Shown here: one piece after another, positions 13,601-22,591 of the stretch
Layout of the letters: every line of letters starts with the position of its first letter
How positions within the stretch are numbered: position 1 is the stretch's first letter
Assembly: GCA_009869945.1 (NCBI GenBank)
Contig: WIXG01000023.1
Coordinates: forward strand, 248,001 to 312,000
DNA length: 64,000 bases
Direction: 5' to 3'
From: Mesaphorura yosii
Taxonomy: Eukaryota > Arthropoda > Collembola > Poduromorpha > Tullbergiidae
Translations under genes and position numbers: made by a program
The notes under the pieces: model-generated
The model's database searches: none
What the model saw: the letters and a program-made list of their open reading frames with translations, nothing else
Told to the model about the DNA's origin: nothing

Positions 13601-16600
13601 ATTTCCTGCCTTCCCGTTTCCCTTACTTTCTCCTCATTCAGGCAGCTCAACAGTATGCTTAATTCAATAACGTGCCGGTGAAATGAAAGAAAACGCTCGA
13701 GAGCAAAAGCAAAATGCAAGATCGTAGTTGAGTGAGCTTTCAAGAGCTCCAATTTCCGAGCCGCCTAGCCAAGCCACCCGCAATGCAATGTCATCTGCAT
13801 CCTAATCCAAATGCACTGCACCGTGTCTTTTACTCATCTTTTTAATTTTGTAGATTGACAACATTTCGGAGCGAGACGAAGGTGGCTACATATGCGCTGC
13901 AGTGAGTTCTTCGGGATCCGTGATGCATAAAGTTGATCTCAAGGTTTGTACATAGCTAAAGCTAATGTTATTATGTACATTATGTGTATTTGCATATGTT
14001 CATCCGAGTGAAAGCTAAATTACAAATAGAATCACTGAGGAAGGCACCGGCACAGATGACGAATCCTTCTCCGTTTTCGCATATGTATCTCTGAAAGAAT
14101 TACGAACTTTCTCCCTACCGCTACCGTCGCTCACATCTCACACGGCATTTTTATAGCAGAATCCTTTTCGGTCCGCCCGCCTGCAAGTAAATTTATTAAT
14201 TAATTAGCAAACTGAGGACGAGGGCTCATAACGTGAAAGAGACTGCCTGGTACACATGTTTTTTGTTGAGTTTACACTGGTAATGGACAAATGCACCAGC
14301 CACAAGCTGGCTGTGATCAAACTTAAGCTAGGCCCGGCCACTTTATGTAAAACTTCAGACTGTTCAACTCAAACTTCAAACCATCTGCTTCACTTTGAGC
14401 AAGTTATTAATCCCTTCAAGTTTAAAGTGCGGTCCAGGCTTAAAACGCAGTGAAAGTTTGAAACTTGACCAAATACTTTCAAAATTTGGGCCAGCACGAC
14501 GAGCAGATGAGTAAACTGTACTACGCCTTAGGTTATGGTTACTGCTGCCACTAATTAAGTTTTGCAATGATTCTTGCTCAGTTCTCTACAGACACAGACA
14601 ACAGGCTTACCACTTCATTTCATTGTCCGTTATTTGTTCTTCAAATTTAGGTTATTGCTTTAGCTTTGATATTTGGTGACATTTGAATAATTAATATATA
14701 TGAATATAATCATATAATCATATATGTAATGAATATCAAATTCTTATATCAAATTTGAATCAACACAACGTCGGTTTACTTGAATTGCAAAGAAAGTCGA
14801 CTCTTTTAACGCCTTTGGGTCAACAACTACGGTCGAAATTAATGGTCCAACAACTTCGTAGGTAATCTACTAACTTAATTATTTAATTCATCAGGTTACA
14901 ACTCGCGAGGATCTTCCACCACCAATCATCACAATGGGCCCTATGAACCAAACCAGACCAATTGGGTCGGTTGCAATTATGCCCTGTATTGCACATGGTG
15001 GAGGTGGTTTCCCAGTTCCAATTCTTACTTGGTACAAGGATGGCAACTCTTTCCAACTTAATCATCGGATTTTTACTGATGATGCTGGCACGCTGCGTAT
15101 AAACGGTAAGAACCAGATAAATTCCGGAATCTTTACAAGCCAGGGTAATGACTCTTCACAATTTGTTCATGCTTCGACTTTGTATTCCGTTTGGAGCTTT
15201 CCGTTTCTGTGCACATAACGTGATTACAGCCTACTATCAGATTAGAATCCGAAGGGACCAACTTCCGCTGTCTTGTTTTATTTCCTCCATTTTTCTCTTG
15301 AATCGAGCAGTTTTCATTTGCTAGACGCGTTCCTTGCTCTAATCAGGAGGGACTCATTAGGACGAGCTGGTCCAAGTGCTGCCTGTATGGATTGCAGCAT
15401 AGCACCAAGAAGGCGCCCGACGTATTGTTTACCCTTTTCTCTTGATGTACGCTTGCGAAGTCTGTGAGACTGGTAAACTGGTATGATGACCGAGCCAGCT
15501 AGCGAGCCAGCTGTTGCAAGACGCTACGATACGAGAAGTGCTGAGATTAAATTACATAGTAGAGGTCAGATTAGTTTATGAAGGAAAATATTTGGTTAGA
15601 GTTTAGCAGTGCGCAGCGCCAGTGCAGTGTGCCAAAAATCGGATTGCTTTAGAGCCCGGTGAAACTTGAGGCTAGCAGTTTGCAAAATATGTTAAAAGTC
15701 TGGGGAATTTCGGTACTTCACAAGTCAACAACTCACAACTACGCTCCGCTGCAAGTTATTACTTTTTCGTGAAGAGGTTTTCTTGCTCAACTTTACTTTG
15801 GGCAATTAAGAGAAATTGTTATTGTTACTTTTTGCGCCGACTGAAAATGGCTTTCGGTTAGTCGACTCCTCGCTCTTGCCCTGCATGCAGTTGTCGAATG
15901 TCGGAGCGAATTTGCAAAATCACTTGGCTATCCTAAAAGTCGGCGGAGGCACGTCGAGATGGAGTAGCCCCGCAGTTCGACTTTATTAAATTAGGGAATT
16001 ACGTGGATTGGAATAGGTTTGCCCGGGGCTTTTAACTCCATTTCTATTATTTGCATTCAGTTATTGCGGTGTCGACAGCGTTCATCTTAGCAGAGTTCAA
16101 GGCGGTTCAAAGTAAATATTGCATTAACTATTTTCTTTCTTTTCGTTTCGTAAAATGTGCAAAGTTTCTGGATTACGAAATATCGACATTGTAAAAAAAT
16201 AAGAGCACCAAACCGTGGCGTGGATGTCAGAGCCAAAGAAAATACTCGCTATTCTTTTAAATATCCAGGAGATTTGAGGCACTTGGAGCCCTTTGAGAAA
16301 TGACGAGATGAGGAGATGAACAGAGCAGAAATCGAATTCCATTGGGATAATTGACTATGAATTGCGTGTTCACTTTTCCATCCCAGGATTCTGGATTAAT
16401 GTACATTTGCACTGTGTGCCATTTCATTTCTTCGAAGCTTTTAATTTCAATTTCTGACGCTTTCTCATCCATGCAATGAGCTTTTGCCTCTTATGTCTTA
16501 CCACTCAATTTTTGTTCTAAAGTACGCGCCATCACAAATAAAATTACGTCTTTCCCTTCATAGATTTGGAAACAAGCGACAGCGGAATGTACGAGTGTGT

Positions 16601-19600
16601 TGCGTCGTCAAAAAGTGGCAAATATGTCTGGAGATCATTCCTCCACGTCGAGCATCCGTCGAATCCACATGCTGTCTTTCGCCGTACTGGTTTCGAAATG
16701 GCCAGTCAAAGGCCGAGGGAACCCATGAAGCCATTTGTCGTGAAAATTGAGTCAACATCAGTTACAATCGCTTGGCACGCGCGTTTCTTACACTTTACGG
16801 ACGAGGAAGACGATCACAGTCATCGGGCAGTATCTGGCGAGGAGTTTCGGCGAGGCATTATCGGTAATGAAGAGTATCAGAACAAAAGGGAAGGCAAGAC
16901 AAGTGGCAGTGATGGAAAAATTGAATTTGGAGCCGTTGACCAGCCTCCTCCGCCTTTCTCGCATTATAATCATCATCAACATCCGTCGTTTTCTCTGCAC
17001 GAGGACAGGAAGCGCTCTGATTCCAACAGCGGTTCAGGATTTCCCAAGCCTCCACGCAACAGTTACGACGATGATGACGATAATGAAGAAGGAATGGTGG
17101 ATGATGATCCGAAAACTGAAAGTTTGATTGAAAAAAGTGCATTTGTCGCAGAAAATGACTACTACAAAGGAAACATACGAAATAAAAGATTCAGTTACAC
17201 GGACGACATGAATGCTGCTTCTGGTGACATTTTATCTGATGCAGCTTCGAAAGGAGCAGAAGAGAGAGGAAATGGCAAAATACGAAATCGATCCCAATCC
17301 CAGCCGTCTGAGCCTGTCCTTCAACTTCAACCTGTCGGCTCTAATCTTCACCAGGATAAGAGTTCCCAGCGCAGCTCCAGCTCAGACAATGGCAGGGAGA
17401 AAATTGGGTACAACGAGGAGGCAGAAAACGACAATCAAAGTCAAAAGATTAATAATTTCAATCCATTTGAAAACGACCGTAATCACGATAATGGTAATGA
17501 AGAAAGCGACGAGAAAAGTGGAGAAAGCTTTGGCCCGAACGACGACGACGACGACGTGGACACGGATGATATTATCCGAGAAGATGACAACGACGACGAA
17601 GATGAGGATTATAAAGAAGAGAAGACAAAATTCCAGGAATCGGTTCGCGAGGCAAAGTACATCGAACAAGGCTCCGTGAAAGCAGTCGAGGAGGGGAATC
17701 GAGGCAGGGACGGTGACGACACTGAAACTGAAAATAATCTCGGCGTCAATAATTTAATAATTTCAAGCACCAGTCGCAGCAGTAGTTCGAATGCAATACC
17801 GAAACAGAAGTTGTCATCGAATTATAAGAATGCAGATTATTTCCCAGCTGTCGTCACTTCAATAGAAGATCGTCCGACGACGACTGAATCTCCGTCGTCG
17901 TCGCTATCTTTCTCAACCTTCGAGAGAAACGCGAGCATCCATCCTAACCAGATTACTTACAAAGTAGAGTACTACAGCGCAGAGGAGTCCAAAACGGAGT
18001 GGCTCCTCGGAGCGACAAACGTGCCAATTGAGATATTTAGGTAAGTTATCAGACGTGCATGGAATATCAACACTTTTTTAATTTATTGATAATTCATGCA
18101 ATGTAACCTAAACAATTGTATAAATTGGTATAACTGTTTACAATTGGTCTAGAATGCTTTACGTAGACTTCAGGACTGCTTTCTCTCGTTTCCACCTTTG
18201 TCTTGCGAATAGATTCAGCTAATTCAATAGCGAATAGCAAGTGGCCATACGACAATGCGAGACGATCTTCCCATTCCTATTCTTGTCTGTAATTGATGTG
18301 CCACCTTTTTTTGCATGTATAAAGATCATTTCCGTTGTTCAAATAGTGAATGTCAATCTTCGAAGATTTGTACATATTCAAAATGAAAAGTGTTGGTTGA
18401 GATTAATGAGAAACTCTTATGTAATTAACATGATCGAAATACAAATGAGCTTGAACTAGTGTAGCATGCCTAAGTACATATTAGGTTAATTAAATTACTT
18501 TGTCCGGATGTCCAATGAATCAGCGAATCTGCTTAGCTTCAGGGTGAATCGAATTCAACAAACACAGGATGGCTGTAACAACTTAACTAGTTTAGTTTAG
18601 TTAACTTCATATTGAAAGACAGTGACGAATGAAATTCACGATGCAGCAGCGGGAGGAGGTTACCAGAATTTGTTTGTGCAGATTAGTCAGCTCTTGCCTC
18701 CTCTTCTCCCTCGTTTTCTTGTTCCATTCACTAAGTGAATCCTTTTTTTATCAAACGAGATGCAATTTTCGTACACAATTCCAACCCATGTTCTCTAACT
18801 CATCATTTGTTTTAATTTCAGACTTCACTACTTGAAGCCAAATACCGAGTACATATTTTTCGTGCGTGCTGTGAACAGTGCTGATGGACTCGTGTCAGAA
18901 CCGAGTCCATTATCGGATCCTGTAGTAACTGCTAAAATGGGCACTTCGAAGTACAGTCTGAAGGATCTGAACGCGGCGAGGGCAAAATTGGATTCAAGCA
19001 TTGTAGTCCTACTCAAGCACGCGTACCCGACGTCGTCCATGTCCATTAAATGCGAGTGGCAGGTGAGAATACTCGGACATCACATGCCTTTATTGTGTTG
19101 CTGTAATTTTGTTTTTGACAAACGATTGAGCTCGAGCACAAATCTGAAATGTGGTTTTCTTATGCTTTCATGCGCGTCCTTTCAACATTTGTGATGTCCG
19201 TTTCCATTCCCTTTGCCATTCCACTGAAATCTTAATATCAAAAACTGTCGTGGACTTTTGACACACATGGCCGCAGCTGGTGAATGCGGGCGACTTCGTC
19301 GAAGGTTTCCTCATTTACTACCGACCCCTGCAGAATAACGACGATGGCAGTTATCAAATGCTAACTGTTTTAAACATTGCTACAACATTTCAAATAACTG
19401 GTTTAGACAAATTTTCCACCTACCAAATCTTTCTTGTACCCTTCTACAAAAATATTGAAGGCAGACCTTCAAATTATATCAACGTTACGACTGCTCAAGA
19501 TGGTAAGATGCAATCATGCTATTTTACTGGCTTAGCTTGCGATGACTTTATACGCATAATATGCTTTATTTTCGCAGTTCCAAGTGTCGCACCAGAACTT

Positions 19601-22522
19601 CTTGATCCTGTTGCTGTAAATAGTTCCGCATTAGTGGTACGATGGAAGTCCGTTCCTTCAAAGTACCAAAATGGAATTGTTTTAGGATATCAGGTAAATG
19701 TGACAACTGCGACATGATGTTGACGTGAATGACGTGTGAAATTCGTGAAGCTGATACCTAAATTATTCTGCTTTCAGTTAAGAGTATGGTCGGGCTCAGC
19801 TTTAGTTGGCAACATGACTACAAATGGTTCTACGCTTTCGCTTCTGCTTAATAATTTAATTGGAGGTCGTCAATACAGTTTACAAATCGCGTGCTTCACG
19901 TCAAAAGGTGTTGGTCCGTTCTCTTCAATGAAGACGTTGCACTTCAGGCCCGATGTGCCCCTCAATAACAATGAGAACAACATAAACGTGTACACTGGTG
20001 GTGATAGAATTAGCGTTAGTAGAGGCAATGGTGAAAGTGGTGCTACAAATAGCAATGGCAATAGAAGGCATAAAGATAAGTCATTAGACGGAAGCAACAT
20101 AAACTTTGGTGGAACTCATAACAATATGGAAAACAACAACATTTTCGACGATTCAAGTGAAGACTTTGATCCAGAAGGGTTGATTCGATCGACAAATCCG
20201 CAGCATCGCAATTTTGACAGTGAAATCTTAAGTGAAGTCTGGTTCATTGCCTTAATCGGTAGTTTGATATTCTTCATGCTTCTCGTCTTCGTGGCAGTGC
20301 TCTACCTGAGAAGATGTCAACTCAGACATGGCAGCGATAAGCTAAAAGGTAAGCCGATTCTACGCTAACTCGAACGCATCATAAAATAGAAGCAGAAGCC
20401 AAAGCCACACGTGTTTAGAATTCAAATGACATTTGAGACTTTATAGTTCCTCTTAATAGTAGTAAACTTTTATCTGTTTGCCATTTATGGGCTTGAAGCT
20501 GTGGTTTTTATTATGATTGGAGTTCATTCACCACACGCACACGTGCGCATGCATTGCACACGTCATATTTCCAAAGTCAAAAAGAAATTAGGTCAATTTA
20601 CACAGAAGGTTAACGTACTGAATGGAATCATTATCGTGGGCATAGTCAAAGCCACCGACATTTACTCTGTAATTTTTGGGCTGGAAAGAGCACTGGATTA
20701 CCACAACTAAGGCTATCTTATCAATCAGCGACACCGGCTCCATGTCAATGGCGTACAATTTTGCGCAGCACTCACATAATTTCTGTTTGCTCATTACAGT
20801 TTCGACAACTGAGATTCCAGATGGCTCGATGCCGCCCCACTACCCTAATGATAATGGTCTCTGGATCGACTCTCCTCACCAGCAGAGTAAACAACTTTCA
20901 CTGAAATCAGTCAAAACGAGTAATAACGACATGATGAATGAGTACGAGAATGGAAATAATTACGCGGTTGTCGAAGAAAGACTTTCTCCAATTGCCTACG
21001 CAACAACCACGCTAGTCAATGGTGAAAAGCATGTAAGTTTCAGCTCCTATTTACGGATAGGGCGATAAAATATGAACTACAGTAATCAAAAACTGATTAT
21101 ATGCTATTTCAGAAGTCGAACTTCAGTCTATTCGGCGAGCCAATTAAGGGCATGCTCAGCCTTGGTAATGGACACGGTCCAGGACCCCACCAACAACGTC
21201 CGTCAGATTTTGGAATGATTTCGGCATCTCCGAAAATACTTGGATGGACGTCATCATCATCTGGTGTGACTGCTGCGCCCATAATTCCAGGAAATAATAA
21301 AACTGGATCTCTTAATATTTGCTCCCAAGATATGAAAAAGGTATTGAAATCGTAAAAAGTTCTATATTAACTATTTTTATGGCTTTCGTGCTTGCTGTCC
21401 CTTCGCTTGTGTTCGACTCGAGATTATGATAAAATTGGACGCTACGCTCCGCGAGACCTAGACGCTTGTTGCTGGAAGCAGAAAAGCAACATCCACGAGG
21501 ATGCAGTTTTATTGGACCTTTTATACCAATTTGTTATGGGTTATGATTCAATATTGAATGTCGTTCGCAGCATGCCATGTTCCCGAAATCGAGGCCCAAA
21601 CTCAACAATATGACGTTGTCAGCTTGTCCGAAGTAGCAAATTTCCAACTAGCAATTTTCTTATTCTCGTCCATTCTCTCTTGAACTCTCCTCCGCGCCTT
21701 CCGCATTCCTTGTAATCATATTTTGATTAGGCCACATATTTCAGACTTTCATTATCTTGCAATTAAGGAGAGCCTGCGCTCGCAGTCTCGCAGATAATTG
21801 AAGTCAAGCTGTGTCAGCTGTATCACATTGCCAATTACAACAGCCCATGCTTTCGTCCGACATGCTTTTGCAAACTTGCTTCCAAAGTAGCTATGTCTCG
21901 CAATTTTGTGAAATTGTGTGCTTTAATTTTGTTTCATTTTCTTGTTTGCCTGTAATGACAGCCATCTTGGTACGCATTAATGTCAGCAGAGCCGTCATTA
22001 TCAGAACCATCATCATCTTCCTATTCAAAAAATTCTCCGAAATATTCGCGGAAGAATATTGAAAGGACACCCAGTGGCATGCTTTCCAAAGCCAAATGGC
22101 AGCGGAGCCACAGCCACAGCCACAGCCCTAACAATAGAAAGCTAATGCCGAGGCAGTGCGATGGAAGTGCAGCTGAACGAAATGATGGCGATGGCGATGA
22201 TGACCCGGTTAATAGCCCAACATACTCACTCCGCTTGTAGTCGTAGAGTTTAAACAACCATAAATTGCAATATGATAACGATCATGAAATGACTCCAGCC
22301 TTTCTTTTCGCAATGCAGGAACTTGGAAAGGGGACATCGCTGAACGTGTTGACAACATTCCAGACGCCATTACCATCAAGGAAGCATTTAATTGTGGACT
22401 ACACGAATGGGCAAAGTGTCAACAGCATTCTACAATATCATGAACCAAGACTGAGTACTTACAGTAGCATAAGTAACAATAACAGTAATCATAATGGGTA
22501 CACCAACCATAATGCGTTCTAG
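10486..22522 (+). CDS. robo: Roundabout (Robo) axon-guidance receptor, 5' end missing
   Basis: This is a single-pass cell-surface receptor. Family members bind Slit and repel axons and migrating cells. Sixteen exons join in frame: 10486-10636, 11052-11185, 11397-11495, 12623-12787, 13226-13413, 13854-13943, 14895-15105, 16564-18040, 18822-19062, 19277-19502, 19578-19693, 19778-20348, 20800-21032, 21113-21340, 21962-22207 and 22319-22522. The first exon opens with the second and third bases of a codon. They encode 1525 residues: Ig2, Ig3, Ig4, Ig5, three FN3 domains, an Asn-rich stalk, one membrane helix and a cytoplasmic tail with a CC1-type motif (SPIAYATTTL). Family hallmarks include LRDEFR at the start of Ig2 and the linker KDLNAARAKL between FN3-1 and FN3-2. 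FN3-1 carries a very large acidic insertion. The Slit-binding Ig1 domain and the signal peptide are not in the window. I see no CC2 or CC3 proline motif. The receptor identity is secure. The last two exons are less certain, and the Robo paralogue cannot be assigned. Confidence 0.93.
11052..11185 (+). CDS. robo: Robo exon: second half of Ig2
   Basis: The acceptor is CTTTAAG and the donor is GTAAGT. It carries GGLTISHVRQSDEGRYTCVA, the canonical D-x-G-x-Y-x-C motif of the Ig F strand, then the Asn-x-Val-Gly turn. It leaves in phase 1. Confidence 0.92.
11397..11495 (+). CDS. robo: Robo exon: first part of Ig3
   Basis: Preceded by TTGACAG and followed by a GTGAGA donor. It encodes VRPQFTIVPANTSALLGSDV followed by SLACVARGDPPPE, that is the A-B strands with the first Ig3 cysteine. 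It leaves in phase 1. The following 1.1-kb intron contains the antisense zinc-finger gene. Confidence 0.9.
11642..12325 (-). CDS. Nested four-exon gene: small cysteine-rich zinc-finger-like protein
   Basis: This gene lies antisense inside the Robo intron that splits Ig3. Exons on the minus strand are 12325-12308, 12247-11986, 11940-11853 and 11789-11642. They join in frame to 516 nt, or 171 residues plus a TAG stop. The start MDPYDK has a good context (CAAAATGG). Intron 3 is a clear GTAAGT...TTTATTGCAG. Residues 31-60 hold C31-x2-C34, then H56, C57 and C60. Residues 101-121 show C-x2-C-x12-C-x3-C, the spacing of a C2H2 finger with cysteines in the histidine positions. Between them lies a very basic stretch (about residues 68-97) that could bind nucleic acid or act as a nuclear signal. 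The C-terminus is Ser/Glu-rich. I do not recognise the family. Introns of 60, 45 and 63 nt are much shorter than most of those in Robo. The 45-nt intron has a poor pyrimidine tract and is the weakest point of the model. Confidence 0.7.
12623..12787 (+). CDS. robo: Robo exon: remainder of Ig3
   Basis: Preceded by CATTTTGCAG, with donor GTAAGC. It encodes ITWKKQSGDLPL, then FLISNVSETDVGVYLCVAEN and the G strand. It enters in phase 1 and leaves in phase 1. Confidence 0.92.
13226..13413 (+). CDS. robo: Robo exon: Ig4, strands A to E
   Basis: The acceptor is TTTTTCAG and the donor is GTAATG. It encodes APPVLTVVPQNIEIQPNTTA followed by FIGCQAEGEPQPTLFWSKEG, which matches the Robo Ig4 layout. It ends in phase 0 after TLQ. 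Confidence 0.92.
13854..13943 (+). CDS. robo: Robo exon: Ig4, strands F and G
   Basis: A 90-nt exon encoding exactly 30 residues: IDNISERDEGGYICAAVSSS and onward. It contains the D-E-G-x-Y-x-C motif and is phase 0 at both ends. Confidence 0.9.
13944..14894 (+). other. Robo intron within the Ig4-Ig5 linker
   Basis: This is an intron of 951 nt with no supported coding sequence. It is AT-rich, with an ATATAT/CATATAATCATATATG-like stretch around 14693-14730. Confidence 0.8.
14895..15105 (+). CDS. robo: Robo exon: Ig5, strands A to E
   Basis: It encodes VTTREDLPPPIITMGPMNQT, then the cysteine strand IGSVAIMPCIAHGGGG and the LTWYKDG core. The PPPII..GP.NQT signature is that of Robo Ig5. A run of four glycines after the cysteine looks like a small lineage-specific expansion. 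It leaves in phase 1. Confidence 0.92.
15106..16563 (+). other. Robo intron splitting Ig5
   Basis: This intron is 1458 nt long with a GTAAGA donor and a CTTTCCCTTCATAG acceptor. The open frames inside it on either strand are short and carry no domain that I recognise. Confidence 0.8.
16564..18040 (+). CDS. robo: Robo exon: end of Ig5 and FN3-1 with giant acidic insertion
   Basis: A single 1477-nt exon. It opens with the Ig5 F-G strands (DLETSDSGMYECVASSKSGK), then the linker HPSNPHAVFRR and the first FN3 strands (FVVKIESTSVTIAWHAR). About 375 residues rich in Asp, Glu, Asn and Ser follow, before FN3-1 resumes at NQITYKVEYYSAEE (from about 17949). Arthropod Robo proteins known to me have only a short B-C loop here. 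The insertion includes Asp/Glu runs near 17066-17110 and 17539-17635, Ser runs, a PPPP stretch near 16945 and a basic Arg-Asn-Lys-Arg site at 17178-17189. About 490 codons without a stop and a strongly purine-rich sense strand argue for genuine coding. It leaves in phase 2. Confidence 0.9.
16776..17948 (+). other. Disordered acidic insertion inside FN3-1
   Basis: This marks the extent of the insertion between the conserved FN3 B-strand tryptophan (codon at 16773-16775) and the C-strand ITYKVEYY. It spans roughly 390 codons, of which 10-15 would be the ordinary loop. Composition is dominated by D, E, N, S and K with few hydrophobics, and it has no cysteines that I can see, as expected for an intrinsically disordered extracellular loop. 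Several stretches consist of GAC/GAT/GAA codons, consistent with triplet expansion. Confidence 0.85.
18041..18821 (+). other. Robo intron within FN3-1
   Basis: This intron is 781 nt long, from GTAAGT to TTTTAATTTCAG. I see nothing else supportable in it. Confidence 0.85.
18822..19062 (+). CDS. robo: Robo exon: end of FN3-1 and start of FN3-2
   Basis: It encodes LHYLKPNTEYIFFVRAVNSA (F strand of FN3-1), then the Robo-specific linker KYSLKDLNAARAKL and the start of FN3-2 ending at KCEWQ. The L-x-P-x-T-x-Y-x-F-x-V-R-A pattern is classical FN3. It is phase 0 at the end. Confidence 0.93.
19277..19502 (+). CDS. robo: Robo exon: FN3-2 remainder
   Basis: It encodes LVNAGDFVEGFLIYYRPLQN, then the strand YQIFLVPFYKNIEGRPSN. 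The F-x-x-P-F-x-x-x-I-E-G-x-P-S-N pattern is a Robo FN3-2 hallmark. The acceptor GGCCGCAG is weak in pyrimidines, but the protein match fixes it. It leaves in phase 1. Confidence 0.92.
19578..19693 (+). CDS. robo: Robo exon: FN3-3, first half
   Basis: It begins VPSVAPELLDPVAVNSSALV and continues through VVRWKSVPSKYQNGIVLGYQ. This is the FN3 A-C strands, and it ends in phase 0. The upstream intron is only 75 nt long. Confidence 0.92.
19778..20348 (+). CDS. robo: Robo exon: FN3-3 end, Asn-rich stalk and transmembrane helix
   Basis: The FN3-3 strands are LRVWSGSALVGNMTTNGSTL and IGGRQYSLQIACFTSKGVGP. A juxtamembrane stalk of about 95 residues follows, rich in Asn, Gly, Ser and Asp. The helix VWFIALIGSLIFFMLLVFVA VLYL (20237-20308) comes next, then the stop-transfer RRCQLRH. 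It leaves in phase 1. Confidence 0.92.
20237..20308 (+). other. Robo transmembrane segment
   Basis: Twenty-four consecutive hydrophobic residues without a charge, from Val-Trp-Phe to Val-Leu-Tyr-Leu. They are flanked by acidic residues outside (SEILSE) and by Arg-Arg-Cys inside, which gives an N-out, C-in orientation. Confidence 0.93.
20349..20799 (+). other. Robo intron after the membrane exon
   Basis: This intron is 451 nt long, GTAAGC to CTCATTACAG. I see no other feature in it. Confidence 0.85.
20800..21032 (+). CDS. robo: Robo exon: cytoplasmic CC1 region
   Basis: It encodes a short LWID stretch and then NYAVVEERLSPIAYATTTLV. The segment PIAYATTTL (Tyr codon 20997-20999) matches the CC1 tyrosine motif of Robo receptors, a known Abl phosphorylation site in the family. 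NYAVV (Tyr codon 20961-20963) may correspond to the CC0 (YAEV-type) motif, unusually close to CC1. It is phase 0 at the end. Confidence 0.92.
21113..21340 (+). CDS. robo: Robo exon: cytoplasmic tail
   Basis: Acceptor TATTTCAG, phase 0. It encodes KSNFSLFGEPIKGMLSLGNG, a His/Gly/Pro-rich part and a Ser/Thr/Gly-rich part ending MKK before a GTATTG donor. If that donor is not used, the frame continues VLKS and stops at 21353-21355, giving a shorter tail. Confidence 0.8.
21341..21961 (+). other. Robo intron in the tail region
   Basis: This intron is 621 nt long with a good acceptor (TTTCTTGTTTGCCTGTAATGACAG). An internal open frame (21392-21613) exists, but I could not join it in phase to the flanking exons. 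Confidence 0.7.
21962..22207 (+). CDS. robo: Robo exon: Ser/His-rich cytoplasmic tail
   Basis: It begins PSWYALMSAEPSLSEPSSSS, then a SHSHSHS stretch and an Asp-rich end (DGDGDDDP). It is phase 0 at both ends, 246 nt. The donor CCG|GTTAAT is atypical. Without it, the frame runs to a TAG at 22238-22240, which would be an alternative C-terminus. Confidence 0.7.
22319..22522 (+). CDS. robo: Robo terminal coding exon
   Basis: It follows a pyrimidine-rich acceptor (CCTTTCTTTTCGCAATGCAG) in phase 0 and encodes ELGKGTSLNVLTTFQTPLPS and onward. It ends in an Asn/Ser-rich sequence (SISNNNSNHNGYTNHNAF) and a TAG. The Asn richness resembles the extracellular stalk. Assignment rests on splice phase, position and acceptor quality rather than on family similarity. 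Confidence 0.7.
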   Translation, partial: ELGKGTSLNVLTTFQTPLPSRKHLIVDYTNGQSVNSILQYHEPRLSTYSSISNNNSNHNGYTNHNAF

Positions 22523-22591
22523 ACTTGCTTCTTCTGTGTGTCAATTTGTACTTGCTTATCACTTTTCATGATATTTAGGAAAAACTTTACG

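Noticed and set aside
16747-17127. Overlapping frames in the Robo acidic exon (also 16788-17142 and 17212-17679)
   Set aside because: These are shadows caused by the purine-rich repetitive codons of the real frame.
21392-21613. Open frame inside the last Robo introns, as an extra tail exon
   Set aside because: An acceptor-like CGAG precedes DYDKIGRYAP, but the phase does not match the upstream donor, and no family similarity is visible.
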